From positions 1-64,000 of the forward strand of contig JACXUM010000007.1 in the NCBI GenBank assembly GCA_014763895.1: a stretch of DNA of 64,000 nt, in the 5' to 3' direction. Below are positions 10,104-18,551 of this stretch, one piece after another. This DNA comes from Campylobacterales bacterium. Lineage in GTDB: Bacteria > Campylobacterota > Campylobacteria > Campylobacterales > Sulfurovaceae. How positions within the stretch are numbered: position 1 is the first letter of the stretch; the number at the start of each line of letters is the position of its first letter. Position numbers and translations under genes: made by a program. The notes under the pieces were generated by a model that was not told the DNA's origin, did no database searches, and saw only the letters and a list, made by a program, of their open reading frames with translations.

Positions 10104-11183
10104 CTAAAGCTCTACAAGGTTCTCCTTGACATCGCTGTAGGTTTTGCTTTCGCAGAGGATTTCGATCTTATTTTGAGGGATCTCATCGACAACCAGGATC
10201 AAGCCCATGTCAAACGGAGTATGGGTGATCTGGGATCTTAGCGCTACTTCTTCTTCAAAAGTAGGGGGATGATAGATCAGTTCAGTGATGTCTTGATAAT
10301 CCGTATCCGCAAGAGAGTTGTAGGTTTCAAGTGTTATGAAGCGTACCTCATCACGATTCATGTGATATACTCCGCCGATCGTATATTCGATTTTCCCTCT
10401 CGTATAGGTACTTTTTAGGGTTGAGTAGGGCAAGAAGTGTGCCGGAATGATATCTTTTCTTACACGAAGCAGTCCGCTGAGCAGACGCCAGTTTAAGAAA
10501 CGTTCTTTAATGATCTTGTGCGGGATGTTCTTTTCTTCAAGTTCCCACCTTCTTTCATACATCTCAACGCGTGCTTCGATAGATTCAGGCTGGATCTGTC
10601 CTGAGATAGGGCAAAATAGCTCATCAGCCAGTTTGTCCTGCTGGTCTCTTTGTATCGTTAGTCCATAGATGCATCCGCAATAATCCTGCCTGTAAAGTGC
10701 ATCTTCTTTGGCAAGGATATTCTGCTCCTGTGTGCCCGAAGCTTTTCGGTAGTCAGGAGCCACAAAAGCGATACCTTCGCGTTGTGCCAATACATCTCCC
10801 GCATTTTTAAGTTGTTTGAGCGATTTTTTGGGACTTGTAAGCAGGGTGGAAGTAAAAGTGCTTTCGCCAAGTTCTTTGGCTTTCTGTGCCGATACATCGA
10901 AGCGTTTGTCAAAACAGACACTGCATCGTGCACCTTTTTCAGGTTCATGTTCCAGCCCTTTGACTGCTTTGAGCCAATCTTCAGTATCGTAAGGTCCTTC
11001 TATCAGGTCGATACCGAGCATCTTGCAGCTGCGTTTGACATCGAGCAGTCTGAGGTAGTATTCGCTGTATGGATGAATGTTGGGATCGTAAAAAAAGCCC
11101 GTGAGTTTTTCATTCGGATAATCTTCACGAAGTTTTTGCAAAAAATAGTGGCTGTCTACCGAACAGCAGATATGGACTAACAT
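10104..11183 (-). CDS. queH: Epoxyqueuosine reductase QueH (DUF208 family) with C-terminal extension
   Basis: Catalyses the last step of queuosine tRNA modification, reducing epoxyqueuosine to queuosine with a [4Fe-4S] cluster. Visible family marks are HICCSVDSHYFL at the N-terminus, the YDPNIHPYSEY segment, RCSVCFDKR near residue 95 and YCGCIYGL near residue 172, which together give the Cys pairs expected for the cluster and active site. The protein is 359 residues, clearly longer than the roughly 200-residue core. The last 150 to 160 residues are an extension I cannot assign. The ribosome-binding site is embedded in a perfect hairpin, and a heptamer tandem repeat lies just upstream. Confidence 0.85.
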   Translation of the reverse strand: MLVHICCSVDSHYFLQKLREDYPNEKLTGFFYDPNIHPYSEYYLRLLDVKRSCKMLGIDLIEGPYDTEDWLKAVKGLEHEPEKGARCSVCFDKRFDVSAQKAKELGESTFTSTLLTSPKKSLKQLKNAGDVLAQREGIAFVAPDYRKASGTQEQNILAKEDALYRQDYCGCIYGLTIQRDQQDKLADELFCPISGQIQPESIEARVEMYERRWELEEKNIPHKIIKERFLNWRLLSGLLRVRKDIIPAHFLPYSTLKSTYTRGKIEYTIGGVYHMNRDEVRFITLETYNSLADTDYQDITELIYHPPTFEEEVALRSQITHTPFDMGLILVVDEIPQNKIEILCESKTYSDVKENLVEL

Positions 11184-11186
11184 AGT

Positions 11187-11203
11187 CGTCCTTTGAAAGG
11201 ACG
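11187..11203 (-). promoter_or_regulatory. Perfect inverted repeat covering the queH ribosome-binding site
   Basis: Seen on the minus strand: CGTCCTTT-C-AAAGGACG, eight paired bases around one central base, ending three bases before the queH ATG. The AAAGGA Shine-Dalgarno core is the 3' arm. With only one central base, an RNA hairpin would open to a loop of three or more bases but still pair most of the ribosome-binding site. This could limit translation or be a protein-binding operator. Confidence 0.45.
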
Positions 11204-11207
11204 AAGT

Positions 11208-11235
11208 GAAGAGTGAAGAGTGAAGAGTGAAGAGT
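11208..11235. repeat. Four tandem copies of the heptamer GAAGAGT
   Basis: Seen: GAAGAGT repeated four times without interruption, preceded by a partial unit (GAAGT), between the lpxB stop and the queH start. Seven is not a multiple of three, but the array is outside both reading frames, so copy-number change would alter only the spacing of the leader or intercistronic region. Confidence 0.9.
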
Positions 11236-11243
11236 TCATTGAT

Positions 11244-12290
11244 TTACTCCATAATGATCTTGGCTACATTTCCACTGCTGCCGTATCCGAGATAATCTCT
11301 AAGCTCTCCCGCCTTTTGGGCAAACAGTTTTCGGTCGGCATTGTAGTACTCTTGGAGCAGATTGTCAACCGTTACCTCTTTTTGCAGCAATTCACGGTGA
11401 AGCGTAGAGCCGTTATAGTGGGAAAGGATGATGTTGGCAAGTCCTACCTGTTTGATCCCAAGCAGTTTTGTACCTATGAAAAAGTCTATCTTTTTTGCGA
11501 TGAAGGCCAGAGTGAACGGCGTACCGATGAGTGCCGCTTCCAGCGTCGCAGTCCCCGAACAGATGAAGGCAAACTCGGAACGTCTAAGCGCTTCATGCGT
11601 GTTGCGAACGATCTCGAATTCTCGGTTTCCGATGTAGAGTTTGGCGATCTGCTGTCTGCTAAAATGCGGCGGGATGACAAGGAGGGGACGTATCTCATTG
11701 CCCAGTTTGCGTCTGAGCTCCAAAAAAACAGGCATCAGTTTGCTGATCTCGCCTCTTCGGCTTCCCGGAAGAAAGGCGATGCAGCCTTTGGTCTCATCGG
11801 GGTCTCTTGCAACATGGATCTCATCGAGCAGGGGATGACCGACATACTGTGCTTTGCCGCTTGGATAGTAGTCTATCTCAAAAGGCAGGATACCAAGCAG
11901 CCTGTCACAGTAGGCTTCAAGCTTTTTTACCCGTTTTGGACGGCTTGCCCAAACCTGAGGGAGGATGTAGTAGAGGATCTCTTTGTTTGGATATTTTGTT
12001 TTGAGCTTTTTGGCCAAGGGTAGGTTGAATCCTGAGCTATCCATCAAAAGGACTTTATCTGCCTTTGCCGCAAGTTCCACCATTTCATCTGCAACTTTGA
12101 AAAACCAGGGCAGTTTTTTGAGCGCATCGACCACCCCCATGATCGCCATTTCGCTGATATCATACAGCGGCGTTCCTTCTTTGATACTTTTATCAAATAT
12201 CCCCAGCAGTTCTACATTCTGAGTATGCTTAAGTACCTCTTTGAGATGAAGATTGGCTGAGGGCTCAAGGGCTGAGACGAGAAGTTTCAT
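11244..12290 (-). CDS. lpxB: Lipid-A-disaccharide synthase LpxB
   Basis: Glycosyltransferase of family GT19 that condenses UDP-2,3-diacylglucosamine with lipid X at the inner membrane. The 348-residue product shows the N-terminal SALEPSANLHLKEVLK segment (normally A-GE-S-D), LMDSSGFNLPLAKKLK, YYILPQVWASRPKRVKKL, the FLPGSRRGEI nucleotide-binding loop and CSGTATLEAALIGTPF. It is slightly shorter than the enterobacterial enzyme (about 380), as is usual in this group. The heptamer array and queH follow closely. Confidence 0.93.
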   Translation of the reverse strand: MKLLVSALEPSANLHLKEVLKHTQNVELLGIFDKSIKEGTPLYDISEMAIMGVVDALKKLPWFFKVADEMVELAAKADKVLLMDSSGFNLPLAKKLKTKYPNKEILYYILPQVWASRPKRVKKLEAYCDRLLGILPFEIDYYPSGKAQYVGHPLLDEIHVARDPDETKGCIAFLPGSRRGEISKLMPVFLELRRKLGNEIRPLLVIPPHFSRQQIAKLYIGNREFEIVRNTHEALRRSEFAFICSGTATLEAALIGTPFTLAFIAKKIDFFIGTKLLGIKQVGLANIILSHYNGSTLHRELLQKEVTVDNLLQEYYNADRKLFAQKAGELRDYLGYGSSGNVAKIIME

Positions 12291-12359
12291 AAGATCGGTA
12301 TCCTCTTTGTTGTTTGAAGTATTTTAGCATGTTTTCTTTGGAAGGCTAAAAAACCTATT

Positions 12360-13073
12360 TTAAACCATTCCCTTTAAGTACTTCTCCCCCAGCTCTCCAT
12401 CAAACTTTTCTATGGCATATCTGAGCATGGTTCGCGGCATCTTTTTGTATCTTGAAAGTAGATAGTCAAGTTCGGTTTGGAGGTCTTTTATGCCAACATT
12501 TCTTAAGGCCCATCCTACCGCTTTATGGATGAGATCATGCTTGTCTTTGAGCAGGATATCGGCGATATGTAACGTATCGTCAAATTCGCCTATGTTGATA
12601 AAAGCAAACGTGCTGATGATGGCGATGCGTTTTTCCCATAGGTTTTCAGACTTTGCTAACTCGTATAATAAACTTCTGTCTTTATCGAACAAATGCGCTC
12701 CTACGATGTGATGGCAGGAAACATCTACCAAATCCCAATTGTTCACTTGAGCATGATGTTTCAGATAAAAATGATAAATGGCCTCTTTTTTAGAAGTATT
12801 GTTGATTTTTTTTGACTTGTATTGCTCGACGAGTACTAACAAAGCGAACAACCGATGTTCGTGATATTTGGAGTATAAAAATACTTCGATCTCTTCAAAT
12901 GTCATATTTAAAAAGTGCTTTTTGACTACTTTGCGGGTATCAGGTACTTTGATACCCAAAAATACATCGCCTTCGCCATATTCGCCGATTCCGGTCTTGA
13001 AAAAACGCTTAGAGTCAGGTATTCTGCTTGTATCCGCATATGCATTGAGTTCATCAACTATGCTTTGGTTCAT
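12360..13073 (-). CDS. DNA alkylation repair enzyme, AlkD-like
   Basis: HEAT-repeat DNA glycosylase family that removes bulky or cationic alkylated bases. The 237-residue protein matches the family length and shows GVKVPDTR-like GIKVPDTRKVVKKH (about 41-54) and NNWDLVDVSCHHIVG (about 111-125), which holds the Trp and Asp of the AlkD active site. KAVGWALRNVG near residue 190 fits the later repeats. It starts inside the stop of the upstream 155-codon gene (ATGA overlap), so the two are co-translated. Substrate range is not predictable from sequence. Confidence 0.88.
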   Translation of the reverse strand: MNQSIVDELNAYADTSRIPDSKRFFKTGIGEYGEGDVFLGIKVPDTRKVVKKHFLNMTFEEIEVFLYSKYHEHRLFALLVLVEQYKSKKINNTSKKEAIYHFYLKHHAQVNNWDLVDVSCHHIVGAHLFDKDRSLLYELAKSENLWEKRIAIISTFAFINIGEFDDTLHIADILLKDKHDLIHKAVGWALRNVGIKDLQTELDYLLSRYKKMPRTMLRYAIEKFDGELGEKYLKGMV

Positions 13074-13537
13074 TTTGGACGATAGGGGCTTTCATGTTGC
13101 GCAGCTTCGAAACCGTAGCGTATAAATGCGTGAAGGGTTTCATCATGACGGTTGATCAGATCACGGATCCTTGGATCTTCAGAAGACAGACTTACCTTGA
13201 TACCGTTTTCCAGCATTTGGGCTGATAGCTTTATCTCATCTTTATGGTCAAAGAGTTCAATGAAGAGCGGATCCCACGAGCGTATGGCACGCCCGCTATC
13301 GAAACGTTTTTTCATCCCCAAAGCGTGATCCTGCAATGTTTTGACCAATTTGAGATCTCCCGAAGTGATGATCGTTTTCACCTCGATCCCATTATCAGAT
13401 ATTGTCGTGATGCGTTCTATCTCTTCATGGCGTTTCAAGAGTTCATGAAAGAGCGCCTCATCTTCCAAGTGCTGCGGATCGCCGCCCCCTCTGCCTCGCT
13501 TGAAGACTTTTTCTTTTCTAAATGATGTGAATTCCAT
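13070..13537 (-). CDS. Uncharacterised 155-residue protein coupled to the AlkD-like gene
   Basis: I do not recognise this family. The protein is soluble and highly charged, with a basic glycine-rich N-terminus (FKRGRGGGD), two similar halves around ERITTISDNGIEVKTIITSGD and KLSAQMLENGIKVSLSSEDP, and a His/Glu-rich helical start. The pair NGIEVKTIITSGDLKLVKTL and NGIKVSLSSEDPRIRDLI looks like an internal duplication of about 65 residues. It has no signal peptide or membrane segment. Overlap with the AlkD-like gene suggests shared expression but does not establish function. Confidence 0.75.
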   Translation of the reverse strand: MEFTSFRKEKVFKRGRGGGDPQHLEDEALFHELLKRHEEIERITTISDNGIEVKTIITSGDLKLVKTLQDHALGMKKRFDSGRAIRSWDPLFIELFDHKDEIKLSAQMLENGIKVSLSSEDPRIRDLINRHDETLHAFIRYGFEAAQHESPYRPK

Positions 13538-13565
13538 GAAAATTCCTTTTTAGAATTTATATAGT

Positions 13566-14444
13566 TTATATTTCTTCTGTATCAAAAAAATCATTATCTA
13601 ATATTTTAACCTCATAATAACTTTTAACCTGTACACCAACATTGAATTTATGCATTAAATCCACAAGTTTAGAGCCATCAATAAGAATGATTGTATGATG
13701 CGCTTCACGAGCTTTTATTTTAGCACTATCATCGAATGTGGATGTTGTAACAAAAATCCCTTTTCTTGTGTCCCCACTCATTGCGCCGATAAAATTTCGA
13801 ATGTCAGTTTCTCGAACTTTGTTTTCGTTATATCTTTTTGCTTGTATATAAATCTTCTCTAGTCCGAGCTGATCTTCATTGATAATGCCATCAATTCCAC
13901 CATCTCTTGATTTGGAAGTTTCAACAAAATCACCATAACCCATCTTATTTAATAAAATCAAAATGATCTTTTCAAAAGCATAAGGATCAATTTCTTTGAG
14001 CTTGGAAAGTAATTCATTCTTTACTTCTCTTTCAATTTTTTCAATACCTGAATCAATTAAATCTTGTGGGGTTGCATCGTCTTGAACTTCTATAGTAGAT
14101 ACAGAACGTTTTTCAGGTTCATAGAATGAAATTACATTAGATTGAATTTTCTCTAAAGATACACTTTCAGGATTAACCTGAATCCCTTTTTCTGTAATTT
14201 GGATATATCCTCTCTGAGGATAATGAACTAATCCACCCTTTTTTAGATAGGACTTCCCCCATGCTATTCTATTTTCAATCAATCTATCTCCACTTTTTGT
14301 TGTTTGAGATAATAATTCATCAGGTAAATTTGAATAGTATTTTTCTACAACGAGCTTGATTAGATCGCTACCTTTCAAAATTTTACCATCACGCAACACT
14401 TCAAGTATTGGCAGAAAGGTTTCATTAAATTTTGGTAATTCCAT
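13566..14444 (-). CDS. mrr: Mrr-type restriction endonuclease (type IV)
   Basis: Predicted nuclease acting on modified or foreign DNA. The 292 residues have an N-terminal winged-helix Mrr_N region (about 1-95, with IAWGKSYLKKGGLV and GYIQITEKG) and a C-terminal restriction-endonuclease-like Mrr_cat domain (about 150-280). In the latter, FEKIILILLNKMGY, RDGGIDGII and IYIQAKRY supply the E, D and QxK residues of the PD-(D/E)xK-like active site. All key residues are present, so it is probably active. No methyltransferase is adjacent, consistent with a solitary type IV enzyme. It lies 10 bases downstream of nhaC. Confidence 0.9.
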   Translation of the reverse strand: MELPKFNETFLPILEVLRDGKILKGSDLIKLVVEKYYSNLPDELLSQTTKSGDRLIENRIAWGKSYLKKGGLVHYPQRGYIQITEKGIQVNPESVSLEKIQSNVISFYEPEKRSVSTIEVQDDATPQDLIDSGIEKIEREVKNELLSKLKEIDPYAFEKIILILLNKMGYGDFVETSKSRDGGIDGIINEDQLGLEKIYIQAKRYNENKVRETDIRNFIGAMSGDTRKGIFVTTSTFDDSAKIKAREAHHTIILIDGSKLVDLMHKFNVGVQVKSYYEVKILDNDFFDTEEI

Positions 14445-14454
14445 ATTCGTTCCT

Positions 14455-15834
14455 TTATCGTGTCATCCATCCAGCGATCAAAAACGCCAAAGCCGCCAAT
14501 CCACTGCCGATGAGGGCATAGGGCAGCTGGGTACGTACGTGTTCTACATGGTCACACCCCGCGGCCATGGATGAGATGATCGTCGTATCGGAGATAGGTG
14601 AGGCGTGGTCACCGAATATACCGCCGCTGATGACTGCCGCGATCACAAGAGGAAGGTCAAGATGCAGTGTCGCTCCAAGTGCCAGTGCGATAGGCATCAT
14701 GATGCTGAAAGTCCCCCAGCTTGTTCCTGTAGAAAACGAGGTGATACTGGCTACCAGAAAAATAAGCATCGGTACGATAATGGGAGAGATATTGCCCTGT
14801 AGGATATGTGAAAGGTAGGATGCCGTTCCAAGGTCGCCGATGACCTTGCCTATGAAGAGCGCCAATATAAGGATAAGTGAAACAGGGATCATCTCTCCCA
14901 TTCCCTCATAGAGTCCGACAAAGTAAGCTTTGTGAGTCAGTATCTTTGCAGGGATAAAGTAAAGGTAGATAAAAAAGAGCGTCAATATCACTGCATAGTA
15001 TACCGAGGTCGAGCCGCTTCCTTTGAAGATATTGCCATGACCCGTAAAGTAAAGTGCCGCAGGAACCATCCCGACCATGAAAACCAATGGCAAAAGCATC
15101 GGATAAGGTGTGGATTTGGCTTTGATCTTTGCCGGATCTCCCTGATAAGGCTGAGGTAGGGCCGATCTCATAGGGCCGATCTCAAACTTGAAAAAAATGA
15201 CTGCCAGAACGATAAGTAGGGTAAAGATCCCATAAAAATTGTAAGGAATGGAAGCGATCAGCAAGGTGATGGCATCTCCCTCGATCACATGTGCTTCAAT
15301 GGCTGTAAGGATAAGCCCCAGAAGCAGGGCACCCCAGGCATTGAGCGGGATGAGCGAACAGATCGGTGCAGAGGTCGAGTCGCAGATATAGGCCAGCTTC
15401 TCCCTGCTCACGCCGTTCTTATCGCACAACGGTTTGGCAACGGTACCTGCGACAAGGGAGGTGATGGAAGATTCGATAAAGATGATAACACCGATCACAT
15501 AGGCTAAGAGCATGGCGCCTTTGGGAGAGTCAATGCGTTTGGCCCTCGCTCCCAGATAGGCAACGAAGCTGTCTACCGCCCCGCTGAGGGTGAGCAGTCT
15601 GATGATCGAACCTACCAACAGCATGAAGATCAGCGTTTTGGTGATCCACCCCTCGGCAAAGAGTGAAACAATGCCGTCAAAAAGGGCAAGAAATGCCTGT
15701 ACGGGATCATAACTGTGCAGTACCAATAGCCCTGCGAAGATACCGCCTATGAGAGAAACGACGACATCTTTGGTTATAATAGCCAAAATGATTGTCAGCA
15801 ATGGGATTGCTATCGATAAAATTCCATATTCCAT
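14455..15834 (-). CDS. nhaC: Na+/H+ antiporter, NhaC family
   Basis: Inner-membrane antiporter exchanging sodium for protons, or an amino-acid-linked variant, since the family is broad. The 459 residues contain about eleven to twelve hydrophobic segments. Characteristic elements are the cytoplasmic stretch AKPLCDKNGVSREKLAYICDSTSAPICSL split around residues 135-162, STGTSWGTFSIMMP near residue 372 and IFGDHASPISDTTIISS near residue 411. The start codon is 18 bases from the divergent L,D-transpeptidase start, has no Shine-Dalgarno sequence and follows a perfect TATAAT by seven bases, so a leaderless transcript is possible. Confidence 0.9.
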   Translation of the reverse strand: MEYGILSIAIPLLTIILAIITKDVVVSLIGGIFAGLLVLHSYDPVQAFLALFDGIVSLFAEGWITKTLIFMLLVGSIIRLLTLSGAVDSFVAYLGARAKRIDSPKGAMLLAYVIGVIIFIESSITSLVAGTVAKPLCDKNGVSREKLAYICDSTSAPICSLIPLNAWGALLLGLILTAIEAHVIEGDAITLLIASIPYNFYGIFTLLIVLAVIFFKFEIGPMRSALPQPYQGDPAKIKAKSTPYPMLLPLVFMVGMVPAALYFTGHGNIFKGSGSTSVYYAVILTLFFIYLYFIPAKILTHKAYFVGLYEGMGEMIPVSLILILALFIGKVIGDLGTASYLSHILQGNISPIIVPMLIFLVASITSFSTGTSWGTFSIMMPIALALGATLHLDLPLVIAAVISGGIFGDHASPISDTTIISSMAAGCDHVEHVRTQLPYALIGSGLAALAFLIAGWMTR

Positions 15835-15841
15835 GAGAAGG

Positions 15842-15847
15842 ATTATA
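15842..15847 (-). promoter_or_regulatory. Candidate -10 box for nhaC, possible leaderless start
   Basis: Seen on the minus strand: TATAAT, then CCTTCTC, then the nhaC ATG. Transcription starting at the usual distance would begin at or within a base of the start codon. No ribosome-binding site precedes the ATG. The same 18 bases carry the AGAAGGA ribosome-binding site of the divergent gene. Confidence 0.5.
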
Positions 15848-15852
15848 ACACA

Positions 15853-16533
15853 ATGAAAGTTTTACTTGTACTCTTTTTTTCATTCTTGGCACTATCCGCT
15901 GCTCCGATAAAAAGCTCCCAGCTTTTGGTCGTTACTTCCAAGTCATGGATGTCGCCTACGGCGGTGTTGCAACGCTATGCAAAACACAACGGACAGTGGC
16001 GCAAGGTTGGTGAAGCTTTTGAGGTAAAGATAGGACATAAGGGCATGGGATGGGGATTGGGACTGCATGAGATACCCAAAAATGCTACCAATATCAAAAA
16101 AGAGGGGGACGGCAAATCTCCAGCAGGGATTTTTACCCTTGGGCAGGCTTTCGGATATGATCCGTTTAGGATAGCTTATCCTTATGAAGTATACAAAGAG
16201 ACTGACTACTGCGTGGATGATGTAAATTCAAAGTATTACAACCAGATCGTGGATTCTACGGCAGTTGAGAGAGACTATCGAAGTTTTGAACATATGAAAT
16301 TCTCCCAAAATTACTACAAGTATGGGATCGCCGTGGCACATAATGCACAGAGAAAAAGAGGGGCAGGATCATGTATCTTTATCCATATTAAAGAGATACC
16401 GACTGTGGGATGTACGGTGATGAAGGAAGAACAGATCAAAGAAGTACTGAAATGGCTCGATCCAAATGCCGATCCGCTATTAGTACAGGCTCCAAAAGAG
16501 GAGATGAATGCTTTGTTAAAAAGCATTCGATAA
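15853..16533 (+). CDS. Secreted L,D-transpeptidase, YkuD/YafK-like
   Basis: Periplasmic peptidoglycan enzyme forming 3-3 crosslinks, attaching lipoproteins or trimming stem peptides. The 226-residue product has a signal peptide (MKVLLVLFFSFLALSAAP, cleavage around residue 17) and a YkuD catalytic domain (about 60-205). The latter has the PAGIFTLG segment, the conserved His of AVAHNAQ and the nucleophile motif HIKEIPTVGCTVM, where the Cys is catalytic. Helical-shape Campylobacterota use relatives such as Csd6 for wall trimming, but that role here is only suggested. It ends five bases before the convergent apt gene. Confidence 0.85.
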   Translation: MKVLLVLFFSFLALSAAPIKSSQLLVVTSKSWMSPTAVLQRYAKHNGQWRKVGEAFEVKIGHKGMGWGLGLHEIPKNATNIKKEGDGKSPAGIFTLGQAFGYDPFRIAYPYEVYKETDYCVDDVNSKYYNQIVDSTAVERDYRSFEHMKFSQNYYKYGIAVAHNAQRKRGAGSCIFIHIKEIPTVGCTVMKEEQIKEVLKWLDPNADPLLVQAPKEEMNALLKSIR

Positions 16534-16538
16534 AAAAT

Positions 16539-17081
16539 TTAGTCTATCGTGATGACCGAGTAGACTTCGCTCTCAAACCCCTCTCTCCCGTTCAAAAACC
16601 CAAGTTCCATGACAAAACAGGCCTCGATGCAGTGTGCACCCACTTTATTGATAAGATTTACGGCTGCTTTTGCCGTACCGCCTGTCGCGATGAGATCATC
16701 GACCAGAAGCACTTTGGCTCCTTTTTTTTCTCCGAATGCATCGATGTGGATCTCAACCTCGTCAAAACCGTACTCTAAAGAGTATTTTTCTGCTACGGTC
16801 GTATAGGGGAGCTTCCCTTTTTTGCGTACTGGAACAAACCCGATACCGAGTCTATCGGCAAGGATTGATCCGAAGATAAAACCTCTTGCATCGATCCCTG
16901 CGACATAGTCCAGGTCATACCCAAGATAACGGTTGGTAAGATGGTCCATCAGTACGCTAAAGGCTTTCGGATTGCCAAGCAGGGTAGTGATATCTTTGAA
17001 GATGATGCCCGGTTTTGGAAAATCCGGGATATCGCGGATACTGTCCATGATAATAGTTCTTTCTTCGCTTGCTAGTGACAT
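16539..17081 (-). CDS. apt: Adenine phosphoribosyltransferase
   Basis: Purine salvage: adenine plus PRPP gives AMP. At 180 residues it is the usual size. The PRPP-binding motif [16 protein letters not shown] is at about residues 124-139, and the N-terminal [18 protein letters not shown] segment is diagnostic of Apt. The start is supported by AAAGGAG with TTTTCC before ATG. rpiB is 34 bases upstream in the same direction. Confidence 0.96.
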   Translation of the reverse strand: MSLASEERTIIMDSIRDIPDFPKPGIIFKDITTLLGNPKAFSVLMDHLTNRYLGYDLDYVAGIDARGFIFGSILADRLGIGFVPVRKKGKLPYTTVAEKYSLEYGFDEVEIHIDAFGEKKGAKVLLVDDLIATGGTAKAAVNLINKVGAHCIEACFVMELGFLNGREGFESEVYSVITID

Positions 17082-17115
17082 GGAAAACTCCTTTAAAAGT
17101 ATTCGTTAGGATTTT

Positions 17116-17574
17116 TTAGCCTAGATCGGCACCGAAAGAGCAGCCTTCGATCTTTTCAACACGTCCAGCATGTCTGCCGCCTTCGAACTCTGCCTCGCAG
17201 AAAGCATCGATCATACTTTCGATCACTCCTCTGCCCACGACACGTTCACCAAAGCAGAGAATGTTCGCATCATTGTGCTGACGTGTCAACTTTGCGGTAT
17301 AGGCATCATGGCAGAGTGCTGCACGGATACCCGGAACTTTATTGGCCGCGATGGAGATACCGATACCCGTACCGCAGATAAGAATCCCAAAACTTCCTTT
17401 ATCGGCAAGTACTGCATGAGCACACTTCTTCGCATAATCAGGATAATCGACCCTGTCTGCACTGTCCGGCCCAAGATCGATGATCTCATGTCCGAGTGAT
17501 CGTACATAATCCTTCACAAAATCTTTGACCTCAAATCCTGCGTGGTCTGTTGCAATATAAAATTTTTTCATCAT
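17116..17574 (-). CDS. rpiB: Ribose-5-phosphate isomerase B
   Basis: Interconverts ribose 5-phosphate and ribulose 5-phosphate in the non-oxidative pentose phosphate pathway. The 152-residue protein shows ATDHAGFEVKDF at the N-terminus, DYPDYAKKCAHAV, the catalytic Cys in ILICGTGIGISIAANK and HNDANILCFGERVVG. It supplies ribose phosphate for PRPP, consistent with apt next to it. lepB lies 5 bases upstream in the same direction. Confidence 0.96.
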   Translation of the reverse strand: MMKKFYIATDHAGFEVKDFVKDYVRSLGHEIIDLGPDSADRVDYPDYAKKCAHAVLADKGSFGILICGTGIGISIAANKVPGIRAALCHDAYTAKLTRQHNDANILCFGERVVGRGVIESMIDAFCEAEFEGGRHAGRVEKIEGCSFGADLG

Positions 17575-17579
17575 TTTCC

Positions 17580-18551
17580 TTACTCTATAGGTTTTTCAAC
17601 TTCGATGGTCTCGATACGTCTTCCTACACGTCCCCATCTTACCGTAAAGCGCTGGCGGTTCCAAAGTGTTTCACACTCTTTGGAAGCAAGGTCGATATCA
17701 CCGCAGACACGTTTCAGCCCGTCATTGTCTCTTCCGCTGCCATACTCATCCCCTTTAAAGACTTGTTCATAGGATCGCATTTCTACACTCATATAGATCA
17801 GCCAAGGTTTGCCTACGATCAGCTTATAAGGTACGGAACCCCAGAAACGGCTGTCGTTGGAGTTGTCACGGTTGTCCCCGATCATATAAAAATGGTCATC
17901 TTCGACTTTTTTATAGAACGCATTGATCGGTTTATCACCAAGATCGTATGCAACGCTGTCAAGCTCAGGCACATATACGGGTGTCATATCGATCTCTTTA
18001 TTATAGGCATAATAGCGCAGGAGTACCTCAAAGATATTCATCCCTTCTGGTACATACTGGATACCCGGATATTTGTCCATATACGGGTTTACAACCCATA
18101 GCTTGTCATTGATCGTGATGATTTTATCTTGTGGATAGTACTCCTTGATATATTCGTCTCCCTCATGGAAATGGACCATCAGTTTTTGATCTGCATAGAG
18201 TAGCTCATCGCCCCCTACGGCAACACAACGTTTGACATAGTGGATCTTGGTGTTTTTAGGATAGCGGAAGATTACGATCTCTTCTCTTTGAGGTCTAGGC
18301 CCTTCGATCAAATGTCCATTCCCGTTAAAATCCGGTAGAACGGGTATTTCAAACCAAGGCAGATGAGGGATAGGAATACCATAACTGAATTTTTTTGCAA
18401 AAAGAAAATCCCCGATCAGCTCTGTACGTTTCATCGAACCGCTTGGGATAACAAAAGATTGGGCGACGAAAAAGATCAGCATCAATACAATAATGATTGT
18501 TCCCGTCCACGATGTTGAAAATTTATAAACTGCATTAACCGTCTTTTTCAC
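17580..18551 (-). CDS. lepB: Signal peptidase I
   Basis: Membrane-bound serine protease that removes Sec and Tat signal peptides on the periplasmic face. The 323-residue product has an N-terminal membrane anchor (about 13-31), the catalytic Ser in IPSGSMKRTELIGDFLF (near residue 37), the general-base Lys in VKRCVAVGGDEL and the GDNRDNSNDSRFWG box near 225. It starts with GTG placed directly after the folD stop codon. The insert between the Lys box and the GDNRDNS box (about 120-215) is longer than in E. coli, as is usual for Campylobacterota. Confidence 0.95.
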   Translation of the reverse strand: MKKTVNAVYKFSTSWTGTIIIVLMLIFFVAQSFVIPSGSMKRTELIGDFLFAKKFSYGIPIPHLPWFEIPVLPDFNGNGHLIEGPRPQREEIVIFRYPKNTKIHYVKRCVAVGGDELLYADQKLMVHFHEGDEYIKEYYPQDKIITINDKLWVVNPYMDKYPGIQYVPEGMNIFEVLLRYYAYNKEIDMTPVYVPELDSVAYDLGDKPINAFYKKVEDDHFYMIGDNRDNSNDSRFWGSVPYKLIVGKPWLIYMSVEMRSYEQVFKGDEYGSGRDNDGLKRVCGDIDLASKECETLWNRQRFTVRWGRVGRRIETIEVEKPIE

